The position numbers and the translations under genes were made by a program. This document shows positions 22,540-32,140 of a stretch of 64,000 nt of DNA, in pieces (the first letter of the stretch is position 1; every line of letters begins with the position of its first letter). A model generated the notes under the pieces. That model had not been told where the DNA came from, made no database searches, and was given only the letters and a program-made list of their open reading frames with translations. This DNA comes from Picochlorum sp. 'celeri' (lineage: Eukaryota; Chlorophyta; Trebouxiophyceae): NCBI GenBank assembly GCA_010909725.1, contig JAACMV010000010.1:248001-312000 (forward strand), given 5' to 3'.

Positions 22540-22555
22540 TGAAAATCGATTTTCA
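22540..22555. promoter_or_regulatory. 16-bp perfect palindrome upstream of PP1
   Basis: TGAAAATCGATTTTCA reads the same on both strands and lies 248 bp before the PP1 ATG. Symmetry and position suggest a dimer binding site; no factor can be named. Confidence 0.45.
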
Positions 22556-22802
22556 GTGTCGACCGACGCACGGAGCGAGATACGGACATTTTTGTTGGCC
22601 GCCTAGTAGTGTCGAGTATTTGATTGGTTGTATTCGGAAGAAGGGGTCACTTGGGAAGAGCGAGTGGAGAATACAATAGTGGAGGCTGCGAGACTCCGGC
22701 GAGGTAACACAAACTGCTGAGAAGAGGGACAGATCGTAACATTGTTTTGAATCCACTCTAGGGAAGTTTTTCTGGGGCTACTGGGAAGAGGATATCAATA
22801 AA

Positions 22803-23938
22803 ATGGTGCGTGTGTGTCGGGTGAGGTTGCTGCAGCGTTAAAATGAGAACGAGTATAATGCTCGGTTGAATGCTTTGATCGATGGGAGGGCAATCGTTGT
22901 GTTTGGGGTAACACTGTACAGGGCCTTATTGTCCGTCATATCTGACGTGTCTGATATTGTATGCAGGAGGAATCTGTTCTGGACGGAATTATCGAGAGGC
23001 TTTTGGATGTAAAGGGCGGCAGGCCGGGGAAACTAGTCCCCCTGACCGAGGCAGAGATTCGTCAACTCTGTTTGACAGCAAAGGAGATTTTCATGAGCCA
23101 GCCCAATTTATTAGAGTTAGAAGCACCTATAAAGATTTGTGGTGATATACATGGGCAGTACTCTGACCTGCTGCGGTTATTTGAGTATGGAGGATTCCCA
23201 CCAGAAGCAAACTATCTCTTCTTGGGAGATTATGTAGATAGAGGGAAGCAGAGTCTTGAAACAATCTGTCTCCTGCTGGCATATAAAATCAAATATCCTG
23301 AAAATTTCTTTTTGCTGAGAGGAAATCACGAATGTGCTTCAATCAACCGTATTTATGGATTTTATGATGAATGCAAGCGTCGATACAATGTTCGTCTATG
23401 GAAGACATTCACAGACTGCTTCAATTGTCTACCTGTTAGCGCGTTAATCGACGAGAAGATCCTTTGTATGCATGGAGGTTTGTCGCCAGAACTGAAGAAT
23501 TTGGACCAGATCAAGAGAATTCCCCGTCCATGTGATGTCCCTGACCAGGGATTGCTCTGCGATTTGCTCTGGTCTGACCCTGATGGTGGAACTACAGGGT
23601 GGGGTGACAACGATAGGGGTGTTTCATACACATTTGGATCGGATTCTGTCACAGAATTTCTGCAAAGACACGATTTGGATCTTGTTTGTAGAGCTCATCA
23701 AGTTGTCGAGGATGGATATGAATTCTTTGCTCGCAGGCAACTGGTGACCATATTTTCAGCACCAAATTACTGTGGAGAGTTTGATAATGCTGGTGCAATG
23801 ATGAGCGTAGATGAAACCTTAATGTGTTCATTCCAAATTCTGAAACCAGCAGAAAGAAAGGCTCGGTTTGCATTCAGCATGGGCCAACGTCCTGCAACCC
23901 CACCACGAGGTGCTTTGGAAGCATCTCTCAATTCGTAG
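22803..23938 (+). CDS. PP1: Serine/threonine protein phosphatase PP1 catalytic subunit
   Basis: Exons 22803-22805 and 22967-23938 give 324 residues. The ATG is immediately followed by donor GTGCGT; a 161-bp intron separates it from GAGGAATCTG, giving [14 protein letters not shown]. No suitable ATG lies in the second exon before the conserved text. Metal-binding and catalytic motifs: [34 protein letters not shown]. The C-terminal [17 protein letters not shown] is PP1-specific and forms the RVxF-side region. PP1 dephosphorylates many targets with regulatory partners. TGTAA follows about 40 bp after the stop. Convergent with the ankyrin gene. Confidence 0.93.
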
Positions 23939-24037
23939 ATATATAGGTAGATTTATTTGATTGTGTGTGGTTTGTAGTTGTAATGCCAAGTCTTACATGA
24001 TTGGTCTCGACATGATGCAAAGGTTGGTACAACACAG

Positions 24038-24698
24038 TTACATTCCTGGAATCAACTTGTTCCTCTCAGCCTCCTGAATCTTATCCTGCTTCAACTTCCA
24101 CTCGATATAATCCGCGTGAGGTTTAGGATGATGGGCCCAGCATTCCTTCTGGAAAAAGTCCCTGACCTTTGGCACATGGTCCTGCACAAGCACCAGCCCA
24201 TGCTCACGGTCCGCACCAGCCTTCTCTAACAAACTCATCACTCCTTTATGCCCCATATTCTCTGCCCAGTGCCATGGCCTATCACCGGCGTTGTTGCTCG
24301 CGTTCACCTTTGCTCCCAGGCTCAACAACAACTCACAACCTTCCTCCCATCCAGCATACGCTGCACAGTGGAGAGGCGTATTCCCAGCACCCTCCACCTC
24401 ATTCACATCCTCTCCAGCTTCCACAGCTTTTTCAATCGCTACATCAAGGATGCGAGGTCAGAAATCATCGGAACCAAAGGCGTTGACCAAACATGACTCG
24501 GAAATACAAAGACACCGTATTCACCCCATACAGCCACATACCTTGCTTATTTTTATTAAAAGCGGCTCTGTGGATGACCATGTTGCCTACACGCCCCTGT
24601 GCACGTGTGCAACCACCTCCATCTTCTTTGACACCGATTGGTCCTTTCCACTGAAGGAAGGGCCCTTCCACGTTCTTATACCAAGGATCTTTCTCCAT
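24038..24698 (-). CDS. Small ankyrin-repeat protein
   Basis: Exons 24698-24542 and 24438-24038 (103-bp intron) give 185 residues. The join reads FNKNKQAIEKAVEAGEDVNEV. About three ankyrin repeats are visible: GNMVIHRAAF, GNTPLHCAAYAGWEEGCELLLSLGAKVNA and GDRPWHWAENMGHKGVMSLLEKAGA. The C-terminus (VRDFFQKECWAHHPKPHADYIEWKLKQDK) is charged and helical. No targeting signal is evident. It is a protein-interaction module of unknown partner. A TGTAA lies about 40 nt downstream on its strand, within the spacer to PP1. Confidence 0.8.
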
Positions 24699-24743
24699 TG
24701 CACCAATATGAATATATTTGATTCTAATATCCGCTATAGATGA

Positions 24744-24875
24744 TCAATAGCCTTGGTACATGACGATCCAAGGAGAAGAAGACGATTGACCCTTCCATGT
24801 GTCATGGCGATACTTCTTCTCCCATCTAAAGATACCTTTGATGGGATCAATAGATTCTAAACCACTTCCAAACAT
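24744..24875 (-). CDS. Candidate 43-residue micro-protein directly after the LpxC-like gene
   Basis: ATG at 24875, TGA at 24746-24744. Its ATG lies five bases past the LpxC-like stop on the same strand. The frame is rich in Trp, Lys and Ser (FRWEKKYRHDTWKG). No family recognised. It could be a small gene with its own transcript, a last exon used by alternative splicing (an AG directly precedes the ATG), or untranslated sequence of the LpxC-like mRNA. Confidence 0.3.
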   Translation of the reverse strand: MFGSGLESIDPIKGIFRWEKKYRHDTWKGQSSSSPWIVMYQGY

Positions 24876-24880
24876 CTGTT

Positions 24881-26418
24881 TTACACATGGACAATTGTAG
24901 TCGGATAATCTTTACTTTGCAATGCAAATTCCTTGGCAAACTCGAGCTGAAGTTCTGGGGTTGGATTGAAAGCGACAATGTGCCCCACTGGGAGACCACG
25001 TCCACCAGGAGACGCACACAAGGACATGATCCCCATGAGGGTCTGGGCAGTGTGCCGTGCGGCTTCATCATTTGCGAAACGCACAATCGTGGGATCATAC
25101 CAAGAATCTCCTTCTGCTATCAGACAACATCCATCAGGTCCAGCCTGCACAAGCCCATCCATAAACATTTCCTCCACAGCAGCAAAGGACTGAAACACTG
25201 GCCTCGCTGGTGCAATCTTCCACCTATAATGATTATAATAGTCATCATCTGGGGATGAATCCGATGTCTTCCACGTCACCCACTGCCTTCCTACAACGGC
25301 TTCTGAAAAATCAACAGCAGCGGATACTGTCGAATCATCCCCCGGGTAAAATGAGATGAATGCCCCATCATCCCCCATGACGGAGATGATTTCCTGTGGA
25401 GCTGGTGCCCTTCTATCGGCAGAAATGGAAGACCCAGGAGCGACTGGTGCCTCACGAATACCTGCTTTTTGAATCTCCAAAGCCCATGTCAATGCAGATC
25501 CGTCCGCCACCGGAATCTCCGATCCCCCTTCAATTTCAATGCGAGCATTATCAACCCCACACGCTTCCAGCGCTGAGAGAATCGTTTCTGGAGACATGAC
25601 ATAAAAATTTCCATTCTTCAGCATGGATGCCACACCACCATATATCTCTGCGGCATTAATTGTCGCTGGAACCCACTCTTCTCCATCCTTTCGTGGCGTT
25701 GGCTCCTCAATGGTTGCATCATTCGCAGACTCCACCACAAGACTGTCATCAATCTCCTCTATCAAATACTCTGCACACAACCATTCATCATGAATAATAA
25801 TCATGCTGTATAATTATCCTATATACACATCACCGTACCTCCAAAGTCCCCCTCATACCCTTCCTCATCCTGCTTTTCCAAAAATTTAAGGAAATATTGA
25901 GCACGCTCCTCTGGCTGAAGACCATCATCCGCACCCCGCCTCACATCCAACTGTTCCCTCGTCACAAACTCGGGCTTCTCTGGACTGTAATCATTCGCAT
26001 TCGTTCCCTTTGGTACCCGCACAAAATACCGCCCGTCCCCAGCAAACGCTGGCTTGACCTTGACAAAAGCATAGTCACCAGTATGAAACCCAATCCCACC
26101 AATCGTGAAGGACTTTTGCAACGTCTGCTGATATTCCTTTGGCTACAGGCATATCAAATACACATCAGCATCGCCAGACAGATGAAAATGCAAACACACA
26201 AAACCACGCACTGTTGGCATGTCAGGAGTCTTTGGTCGATTCTTCGAGCTTGAACGCCTCTTTTGAGTCGATGCATTCGCTATAACTCTTCTATTATTTA
26301 TGTTATATCTCTGTGTCACAGTAGATTGATACCGCGGTCGCACCCCAAGCAGATGTGGGTGACTCCATGCAACGCATGGCGCCACGCGATTGGCACACAG
26401 CATCCCAATACCATGCAT
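24881..26418 (-). CDS. LpxC-like protein (UDP-3-O-acyl-GlcNAc deacetylase family) lacking zinc ligands
   Basis: Exons 26418-26212, 26142-25839 and 25770-24881 (introns 69 and 68 bp) give 466 residues. A basic N-terminal presequence of about 65 residues (NNRRVIANASTQKRRSSSKN) suggests organelle import. The LpxC fold follows: QKSFTIGGIGFHTGD, then ETILSALEACGVDNARIEIEG, EIPVADGSA, VVGRQ, and GHIVAF. In active enzymes the first of these is EHL: here His is Thr233. The family's RHKxLD reads RHTAQT, keeping His410 but giving Thr414 for the Asp ligand, and the late SGHAL His is absent. LpxC normally removes acetate in lipid A synthesis; this copy is probably non-catalytic. Its ATG overlaps a TGTAA of the upstream RPAIN gene. 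Confidence 0.82.
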
Positions 26419-26463
26419 TACAAAAGAATCAGTCAATAAATGTTATTATTATTATTATTAATG

Positions 26464-27245
26464 TCAGAGAACCACTTCCAAGCCATGGCAATCAGCACAT
26501 TCTGCCACCAGACAGGCACCCTGGTCAGAACTTGATTGCCGTTGATGAAACGACAAGGCTCCAGTGCAATGAGACGCATGGGAAGAACACACTGAATGAA
26601 GTCTCTGCCGTAATGCTTCCAACCCCATTCCTTCAAACGAGGTATCCAGGCGTAAATCACCAGAGGGGCACACAATCTGTCCATGCCACTCTGACAACCA
26701 GTTGTTACCACACACTGGACACAGGGTGCCTTGTAGGCATGGAGAGGTCACCATGTGCGCTTCCACCATCTCATGCACCTCTTTCTTTTCCAAAGAATCC
26801 AAATACTCCAGTTCATCAGCCTGCTGTTCCTGGTACAACTCCTGCTCTAAAGAGTGCATCAGATCCACATATTCATCATGTTGTAACCTTCCATCAGGTC
26901 TTGTCATGTGTTCTTTTTCATTCATATCCTTCTCTTCCGACTGAATGATTCCAATCAAATCATTCTGAATCATGTTCCCATCGTGCCTCGCTGCTCTGGC
27001 TCTCTCCAACAACATCTCTCGTTGGCTCTCCACATGCTTTCTACATCTCTCTCGAAGCTGCATCATCATCATCATCAGAATGAAACACCAATACCATGAG
27101 TGAATTCACCAACAGGTTCTGTACATATCTATAGGATGCGCCATACCTTGTCCTTCCAAGACAAGACCCCTCCTCTGCCAGGTGTCCCAGAGTCGTGCTG
27201 AGACAGCGTGTCTTTCACAGATTTCCTCCCCTTCCGTCTATTCAT
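26464..27245 (-). CDS. RPAIN: RPA-interacting protein RPAIN/RIP
   Basis: Exons 27245-27147 and 27057-26464 (89-bp intron) give 230 residues. The join reads SWKDKLRERCRKHVESQR, the conserved N-terminal basic RIP motif (KEKLRERCL). A Glu-rich helical middle follows, then the C-terminal zinc-binding domain: CPVC (about 151), CPSG, LRQRLHSVCSSHASHC and CADCHG at the end. RPAIN binds replication protein A and aids its nuclear import and deposition. The acceptor is preceded by a GATGATGATGATG run. The gene ends 45 bp before the LpxC-like ATG on the same strand. Confidence 0.87.
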
Positions 27246-27472
27246 TCTTCCAACCAATATCTATATAGTCTTATGATATCAAAATGTAAGATTCTGCTGT
27301 CTCTGAATCCCTGTCATTGGTAATATCGACCCATCGTCGTAGTATTCAAGGTAGTAGGCATGGCCATACAACCCCAGTCCTCCTTGGATACAGAGACTAC
27401 TAGTAGTATTGTTAATTAACAAGAGAGTATTACTTAATAATTATGAATCATAAAGTATGCGTTCATGGGGAA

Positions 27473-28885
27473 TTACCCACCAATCTTGACCATGGGTCTG
27501 TTCTTCATCCGGTACAGAATATTCATGCCAGCGTGGGCTGCCTTTTTTCTATTCACAGCAGCCGAGATGACTGCCAATAGATCATCATCTGTAGCTCCTT
27601 CTCTCATGGCATCACGCAGACTGACCTCATTATTCCCAAACAGACATACTTTAAGGTTTCCATCAGCCATCAGACGTACTCTGGTGCAATCACTGCAGAA
27701 TGCGGATGTCATGGATGTGACAAAGGACACACTTCCTTTGTATCCAGGGATTCTGTAATTCTTCGCCACCTCTCCATATCCATCTGTGCATCGCTCCAGG
27801 GTTGAATGATTCTTCTCAACCTCTTGTTTCATCTCCTTGTAGGAGACGAGCTTGTCTGTTGACCACACATTCCCATCAAATGGCATGTACTCTATGAACC
27901 TGACATTCACGTTTTTATTCCGTGTGAGTTCCACAAAGTCACTAATCTCATCATCATTGACGCCTTTCATCACCACAACATTCACTTTGACTGGGTCATA
28001 CCCTACATCCAGCGCGGTATCTATTGTTTTGAGTACCCGTGCATGGCCTTTCCGTCTGGTCATGTGTTCAAATCTATCTGCCCGAAGAGTATCCAAGGAG
28101 AGATTAAGCAATGATAGCCCTGCATTCTTCAACTCTTCCAATGATTTTGCTAATGTAATACCGTTTGATGTGATACCCACGTCCTTGATACCTGGGATAC
28201 CAGAAACTCTCTCTACAATGTCTGTCAAATCTCTACGAATGGTGGGCTCCCCACCTGTCAATCGCACTTTTGTCACGCCACTGAGGGCAAATAATGTCGT
28301 TAGCCGTGTAATCTCATCAACCGTCAGGACGTGTTCCTTTGGCGTCAACTCGACGCCGTCCTCTGGCATACAATAGAGGCATCGCAAGTTGCACTTTTCT
28401 GTCAATGATATCCTCAGATATGAATGCCTCCGTCCATGTGTATCTTCCAGACTTGTATCCAGTAAATAGTCTCGAAACGATACTGTACTCTTCTCCATTG
28501 CATACGCCTCCCGAGTTATTTTCACCAGAGCTTTCCAATCCATGGACGTGCAGTCAGAAGAAGAAGGATTGCTTTTATTCTGCGAGCGCTTCAGCATCTC
28601 GGCCGTTTCCTTCATATCCGGTAACGTATTCCTCCATGATTCCATTCGAGAATGCGAGATGACTGCATGATCGCGTCGCTCTCGCAGCCCTTCCTCTTTC
28701 GACACAAGACCAAAGCACCGATACTGACCAAACCCATGCCTACCGCGCTCTCGTTGCCCAATAGAACCACACATGTCCACAGTAGTAGCACATGTATAAC
28801 CAACACAGATTGGCCATACCTCATTCTCTGAGAGAAGAATTGCCTTGGACACCCTCGACCCAATCCACCGCTGCATTCTGATCAC
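27473..28885 (-). CDS. CNX2: Molybdenum cofactor biosynthesis radical-SAM enzyme (GTP 3',8-cyclase), MOCS1A/CNX2
   Basis: Single exon, 470 residues. The first 130 residues are a basic targeting region (MIRMQRWIGSRVSKAIL). The radical-SAM cluster motif CNLRCLYC follows at about 170, with RLTGGEPTIRRDL, then the second 4Fe-4S cluster region SDCTRVRLMADGNLKVCLFG. It ends in Gly-Gly, needed in MoaA for function with GTP. The enzyme converts GTP to 3',8-cyclo-GTP, the first committed step of molybdopterin synthesis, in mitochondria of plants and animals. A nearby alternative ATG at 28876 would shorten the presequence by three residues. Confidence 0.94.
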   Translation of the reverse strand: MIRMQRWIGSRVSKAILLSENEVWPICVGYTCATTVDMCGSIGQRERGRHGFGQYRCFGLVSKEEGLRERRDHAVISHSRMESWRNTLPDMKETAEMLKRSQNKSNPSSSDCTSMDWKALVKITREAYAMEKSTVSFRDYLLDTSLEDTHGRRHSYLRISLTEKCNLRCLYCMPEDGVELTPKEHVLTVDEITRLTTLFALSGVTKVRLTGGEPTIRRDLTDIVERVSGIPGIKDVGITSNGITLAKSLEELKNAGLSLLNLSLDTLRADRFEHMTRRKGHARVLKTIDTALDVGYDPVKVNVVVMKGVNDDEISDFVELTRNKNVNVRFIEYMPFDGNVWSTDKLVSYKEMKQEVEKNHSTLERCTDGYGEVAKNYRIPGYKGSVSFVTSMTSAFCSDCTRVRLMADGNLKVCLFGNNEVSLRDAMREGATDDDLLAVISAAVNRKKAAHAGMNILYRMKNRPMVKIGG

Positions 28886-29245
28886 AACAGTAGGGTGTCT
28901 TCATGGACATATCAATAGTAGTCCTAGAATTCATTATTCCTGATGGCCAAGACCCTGTGCTTTCTCGTCTTGGCTGTTGGTTGGTTGGATGGTATTCTCC
29001 TTATTTTTGATTGATAAAACCACCATGCAGGTTACACAGATATCCCTCTGTCGAGTGCGGCGATTGAAAACAACTTACTGTAATAAATACATAATTGGCA
29101 TTGGTTGTGATCATCCGATGCGTAAGAGTGCAAGAACGGGGTCTTGGATTTTGAATTCGGTTTGAATTGAATCAAAGATTCGAGTCACGGTGTAGGAAGG
29201 ATACATATCGCTTTAGAAAGTTCTTTCAAATTTGATTCTGTGAGT
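28886..29245. promoter_or_regulatory. Shared upstream region, CNX2 and MSH2
   Basis: 360 bp between divergent starts. Around 29151-29175 overlapping GAATTC/TTGAATT/AATCAAAGATT elements form weak inverted repeats. No coding gene or tRNA found. Confidence 0.35.
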
Positions 29246-32068
29246 ATGGTGGGGCAGAAGAAGAAGAATACCGGCAGCGATGGTCAGCAGGAAGAGCAAC
29301 AGGAGATTGATCTCGGGAAGAACTTTTCTTCCTGGTTTTCTACGTTGCCGGAAGCGGAGAGCAAGAATATTGTGAGGTTTTTTGATAGGAAGACATGTGT
29401 GTCTGTGCATGGGGAGCCTGCATTCTATGTTGCAAAGCAGCTGTATAAGAGCACTGCTCAGGTGGCCAATGGTGAGGGTGGAGGGAAGGGTCTTCCTGGG
29501 ACGACCTTGTCCTACAACTTGTTTCCGGTGATTCTAAAAGATTTGCTTGTGGATTCGAATGAATATAGCGTGGAATTTTATGAGGGATCTGCGGATGCGT
29601 GGGAATGTACGAGAAGGGCATCACCAGGGAAATGGAATGATTTTGAGACTGAACTTGCCAAAGTGGGGGATGTGGAGGAGACACCTGTGGTTGTTGGGGT
29701 GACGTTTGGTTTGGTAGAAGGTGTTCGAACGGTCGGTCTTGCGTATGTGGATATGATGAAGCATCGAATGGGAGCCTGTGAGTTTGCTGATGATGAGCAC
29801 TTTTGCAATCTGGAGACTGCCCTGACACAGCTCGGCCCAAAAGAGGCGGTGGTTCCATTTGATTTAGAAAGTAAAGAGGATGAAGGACATGTGAGTCGAG
29901 TCGATAAGAGTCGCTTGTCGCATGTGTTATCGCAGTGTGGAGCTTTTGTGGCACGGCATGGATCAAAGAAAACATTCTCTTCTGCAAATCTGGTGCAGGA
30001 TATGTCGAGACTATTGAAAGGAGCGGTGGAGATGCATCGGCCTGTACTTGATCTTAAACTTGGATCGTCTGCATTGGCCGGTGTGGTTCAGTTTGCGGGA
30101 ATTTTGTCAGATGCCTCAGGGCATTCTAGGTATTCATTGGAACTGTATTCCATGGGTAAATACATGAGGGTGGATGCTGCAGCCCAGAAAGCTCTGAATG
30201 TTTTGAAATCTAGAACGGATGCAAATGAAACGTTCAGCTTGTATGGCATCATGAACAAGTGTAGAACGCCCATGGGAAAGAGGCTTCTGAAATCATGGCT
30301 GAAACAGCCATTGACCTCGCTGGATGAGATTCATGCGCGGCTGGATGTTGTGGAAGCATTCGTAGAGGATTCCTCCTTGAGATCTGATATTAATGGACTG
30401 CACTTGAGGGGTGTGCCGGATATTGAGAGGCTCACGAGACGATTGGAACGTCGCAATGCAACTCTTCAAGATTTATGTCAGCTCTATAGAGTGTCCTCCA
30501 GGCTTCCATTGATTGAGCAGGTCCTTTCGTCCTCTGATCACAAGAATGTTATGGATGAAAAATTTGTGCAACCCCTGGCGCGAGCCCATGATGCAAATCA
30601 TTTGGCCAAGTTTGAAGATTTGATTGAGGCAGCTATTGATCTGGATCGCATCCCAGATGAGTACCTCATATCGCCAACATATGATGAGGAACTTGGAGAA
30701 ATCCAGAAGAAAAAAGTGGATGTGGAACAGGAGATTCAGGAGGCAGCAGATGCGGCTGCACAGGATCTGGGGCTTGTGTTGGACAAGACAATCAAACTTG
30801 AGTGGCACAAGGTATCCAATCAGAAGACCAGATGCCTTCGTATCACAGCAAAGGAGGAAAAAAGCGTCCGAAAGAAGCTTCAAGCAAAGTATATCGAACT
30901 TGAAACCAGGAAGGATGGGGTGAAATTCACGAGTAGGCGGCTTAGGACGGCTGCTGAAGAGCTGCAGCGATTATCATCAGAGTACAACACAAAGCAGTCA
31001 AAGCTGGTTAGTCAGGTGATTGACGTCGCTGCGACGTTCACAGAGGTGTGGGAAAACGTCTCATCTGTTTTATCTGAGCTTGATGTTCTGTGCGGCTTTG
31101 CTGAACTGTCAACAACCGCACCAATTCAGTATGTCAGACCCAAACTCCTTCCCACATCTGGGGACCGCATCATCCTCAAAGGAAGCAGACACCCTTGTGT
31201 AGAAGCCCAAGACGGAGTCAATTTCATATCAAATGATGTCTCTCTGATCAAAGGAGAATCTTGGTTCCAACTCATCACGGGACCAAACATGGGCGGTAAA
31301 TCCACATACATTCGTCAGATTGGCATGTGTGTCCTCATGGCACAGGTAGGATGCTTTGTTCCTTGCGATGAAGCAACAATAGCAGTGCGAGATGCCATTT
31401 TTGCTCGTGTCGGTGCTGGGGACTGTCAACTCCGTGGTGTATCAACATTCATGGCGGAAATGCTCGAGACAGCATCCATTTTAAAAGGAGCCACCTCATC
31501 ATCACTCGTCATCATCGACGAACTTGGCCGTGGCACATCCACATGGGATGGCATGGGATTAGCTTGGTCAATCAGTGAATACCTCATGGAAAAGATTGGC
31601 GCCGCAACTCTCTTTGCCACGCACTTCCATGAACTGACTGCCCTCCAGGGCAGTGTTGGTGTCAAGAATTTGCATGTCAAATCAAAGATTGATCCATCGT
31701 GTGGAGGGCTAACCATGCTCTACCAGGTCCATGATGGATCATGTGATGAATCTTTGGGAATACACGTGGCTGAATTTGCTCGCTTCCCACAACAGGTGAT
31801 TGATGATGCCAAGCGCAAAGCACAGGACATGGGCCATGCAAACATTGACATCCGCGGTGCCACAAACCAAGAGCAACTCGGTCAAAAACGATCTGTAGAC
31901 AACGATGAGTCCATCCGGCAAGCCCTGCTACGCTTTGCATCCATACCATTTGATACCATGTCGTCGGAAGACGAGGTCAGAAAAGAGGCTGCCTCATGGC
32001 TGGATGAATTCTCCACCCTCTCCCAAGAATCCAAAAAGATGATGGCGACAACGTCACCAGACATGTAA
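29246..32068 (+). CDS. MSH2: DNA mismatch repair protein MSH2
   Basis: Single exon, 940 residues, matching the family's usual size (934-964). MutS I connector text (FFDRKTCVSVHGEPAFYVAKQLY), core and clamp are recognisable; ATPase motifs are GPNMGGKSTYIRQ (about 685), STFMAEMLETASIL, IDELGRGTSTWDGMGLAW and FATHFHELTAL. As in other MSH2 proteins the N-terminal GxFYE mismatch wedge of MutS is absent. MSH2 partners with MSH6 or MSH3 to bind mismatches and loops in the nucleus. Lack of introns over 2.8 kb contrasts with MSH1 and most neighbours. The stop sits in ATGTAAC, itself a TGTAA. Confidence 0.96.
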   Translation: MVGQKKKNTGSDGQQEEQQEIDLGKNFSSWFSTLPEAESKNIVRFFDRKTCVSVHGEPAFYVAKQLYKSTAQVANGEGGGKGLPGTTLSYNLFPVILKDLLVDSNEYSVEFYEGSADAWECTRRASPGKWNDFETELAKVGDVEETPVVVGVTFGLVEGVRTVGLAYVDMMKHRMGACEFADDEHFCNLETALTQLGPKEAVVPFDLESKEDEGHVSRVDKSRLSHVLSQCGAFVARHGSKKTFSSANLVQDMSRLLKGAVEMHRPVLDLKLGSSALAGVVQFAGILSDASGHSRYSLELYSMGKYMRVDAAAQKALNVLKSRTDANETFSLYGIMNKCRTPMGKRLLKSWLKQPLTSLDEIHARLDVVEAFVEDSSLRSDINGLHLRGVPDIERLTRRLERRNATLQDLCQLYRVSSRLPLIEQVLSSSDHKNVMDEKFVQPLARAHDANHLAKFEDLIEAAIDLDRIPDEYLISPTYDEELGEIQKKKVDVEQEIQEAADAAAQDLGLVLDKTIKLEWHKVSNQKTRCLRITAKEEKSVRKKLQAKYIELETRKDGVKFTSRRLRTAAEELQRLSSEYNTKQSKLVSQVIDVAATFTEVWENVSSVLSELDVLCGFAELSTTAPIQYVRPKLLPTSGDRIILKGSRHPCVEAQDGVNFISNDVSLIKGESWFQLITGPNMGGKSTYIRQIGMCVLMAQVGCFVPCDEATIAVRDAIFARVGAGDCQLRGVSTFMAEMLETASILKGATSSSLVIIDELGRGTSTWDGMGLAWSISEYLMEKIGAATLFATHFHELTALQGSVGVKNLHVKSKIDPSCGGLTMLYQVHDGSCDESLGIHVAEFARFPQQVIDDAKRKAQDMGHANIDIRGATNQEQLGQKRSVDNDESIRQALLRFASIPFDTMSSEDEVRKEAASWLDEFSTLSQESKKMMATTSPDM

Positions 32069-32140
32069 CAATCAGTAACAAATAAAACAAATTATTGATA
32101 GTATAAATTTACATACGAATTGCTAGAAATAAAAGCAATC

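Larger units (their letters stand above)
22205..22802. promoter_or_regulatory. Region between MSH1 and PP1
   Basis: 598 bp. It holds a TGTAA at about 22216 (MSH1 3' signal), a GCATGCATGCAT stretch near 22256, an inverted repeat with 10-bp arms at 22308-22317 and 22320-22329, and a 16-bp perfect palindrome at 22540-22555. Minus-strand frames here (22404-22756) lack similarity to any family. Confidence 0.4.

Noticed and set aside
22404..22756. Two overlapping minus-strand frames upstream of PP1
   Set aside because: No conservation; the region carries palindromes and 5' flank features instead.
25771..25838. Start of an apparent separate gene at MIIIHDEWLC inside the LpxC-like locus
   Set aside because: This text is intron sequence; splicing GGA-G to AG-TAT joins the two conserved halves in phase.
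26449..26463. ATT trinucleotide run as an expandable repeat
   Set aside because: Five units at the RPAIN 3' end; too short to call.
27058..27075. CATCATCATCAT run as a microsatellite
   Set aside because: Only four to five units and part of the RPAIN intron acceptor region.
29150..29210. GATTCGAGTC resembling a tRNA T-arm
   Set aside because: No matching anticodon arm, D-arm or acceptor stem around it.
4621..31500. A functional cluster of genome-maintenance genes (DCC1, MSH1, RPAIN, MSH2)
   Set aside because: Interrupted by many unrelated genes and mixed strands; spacing fits chance in a dense genome.
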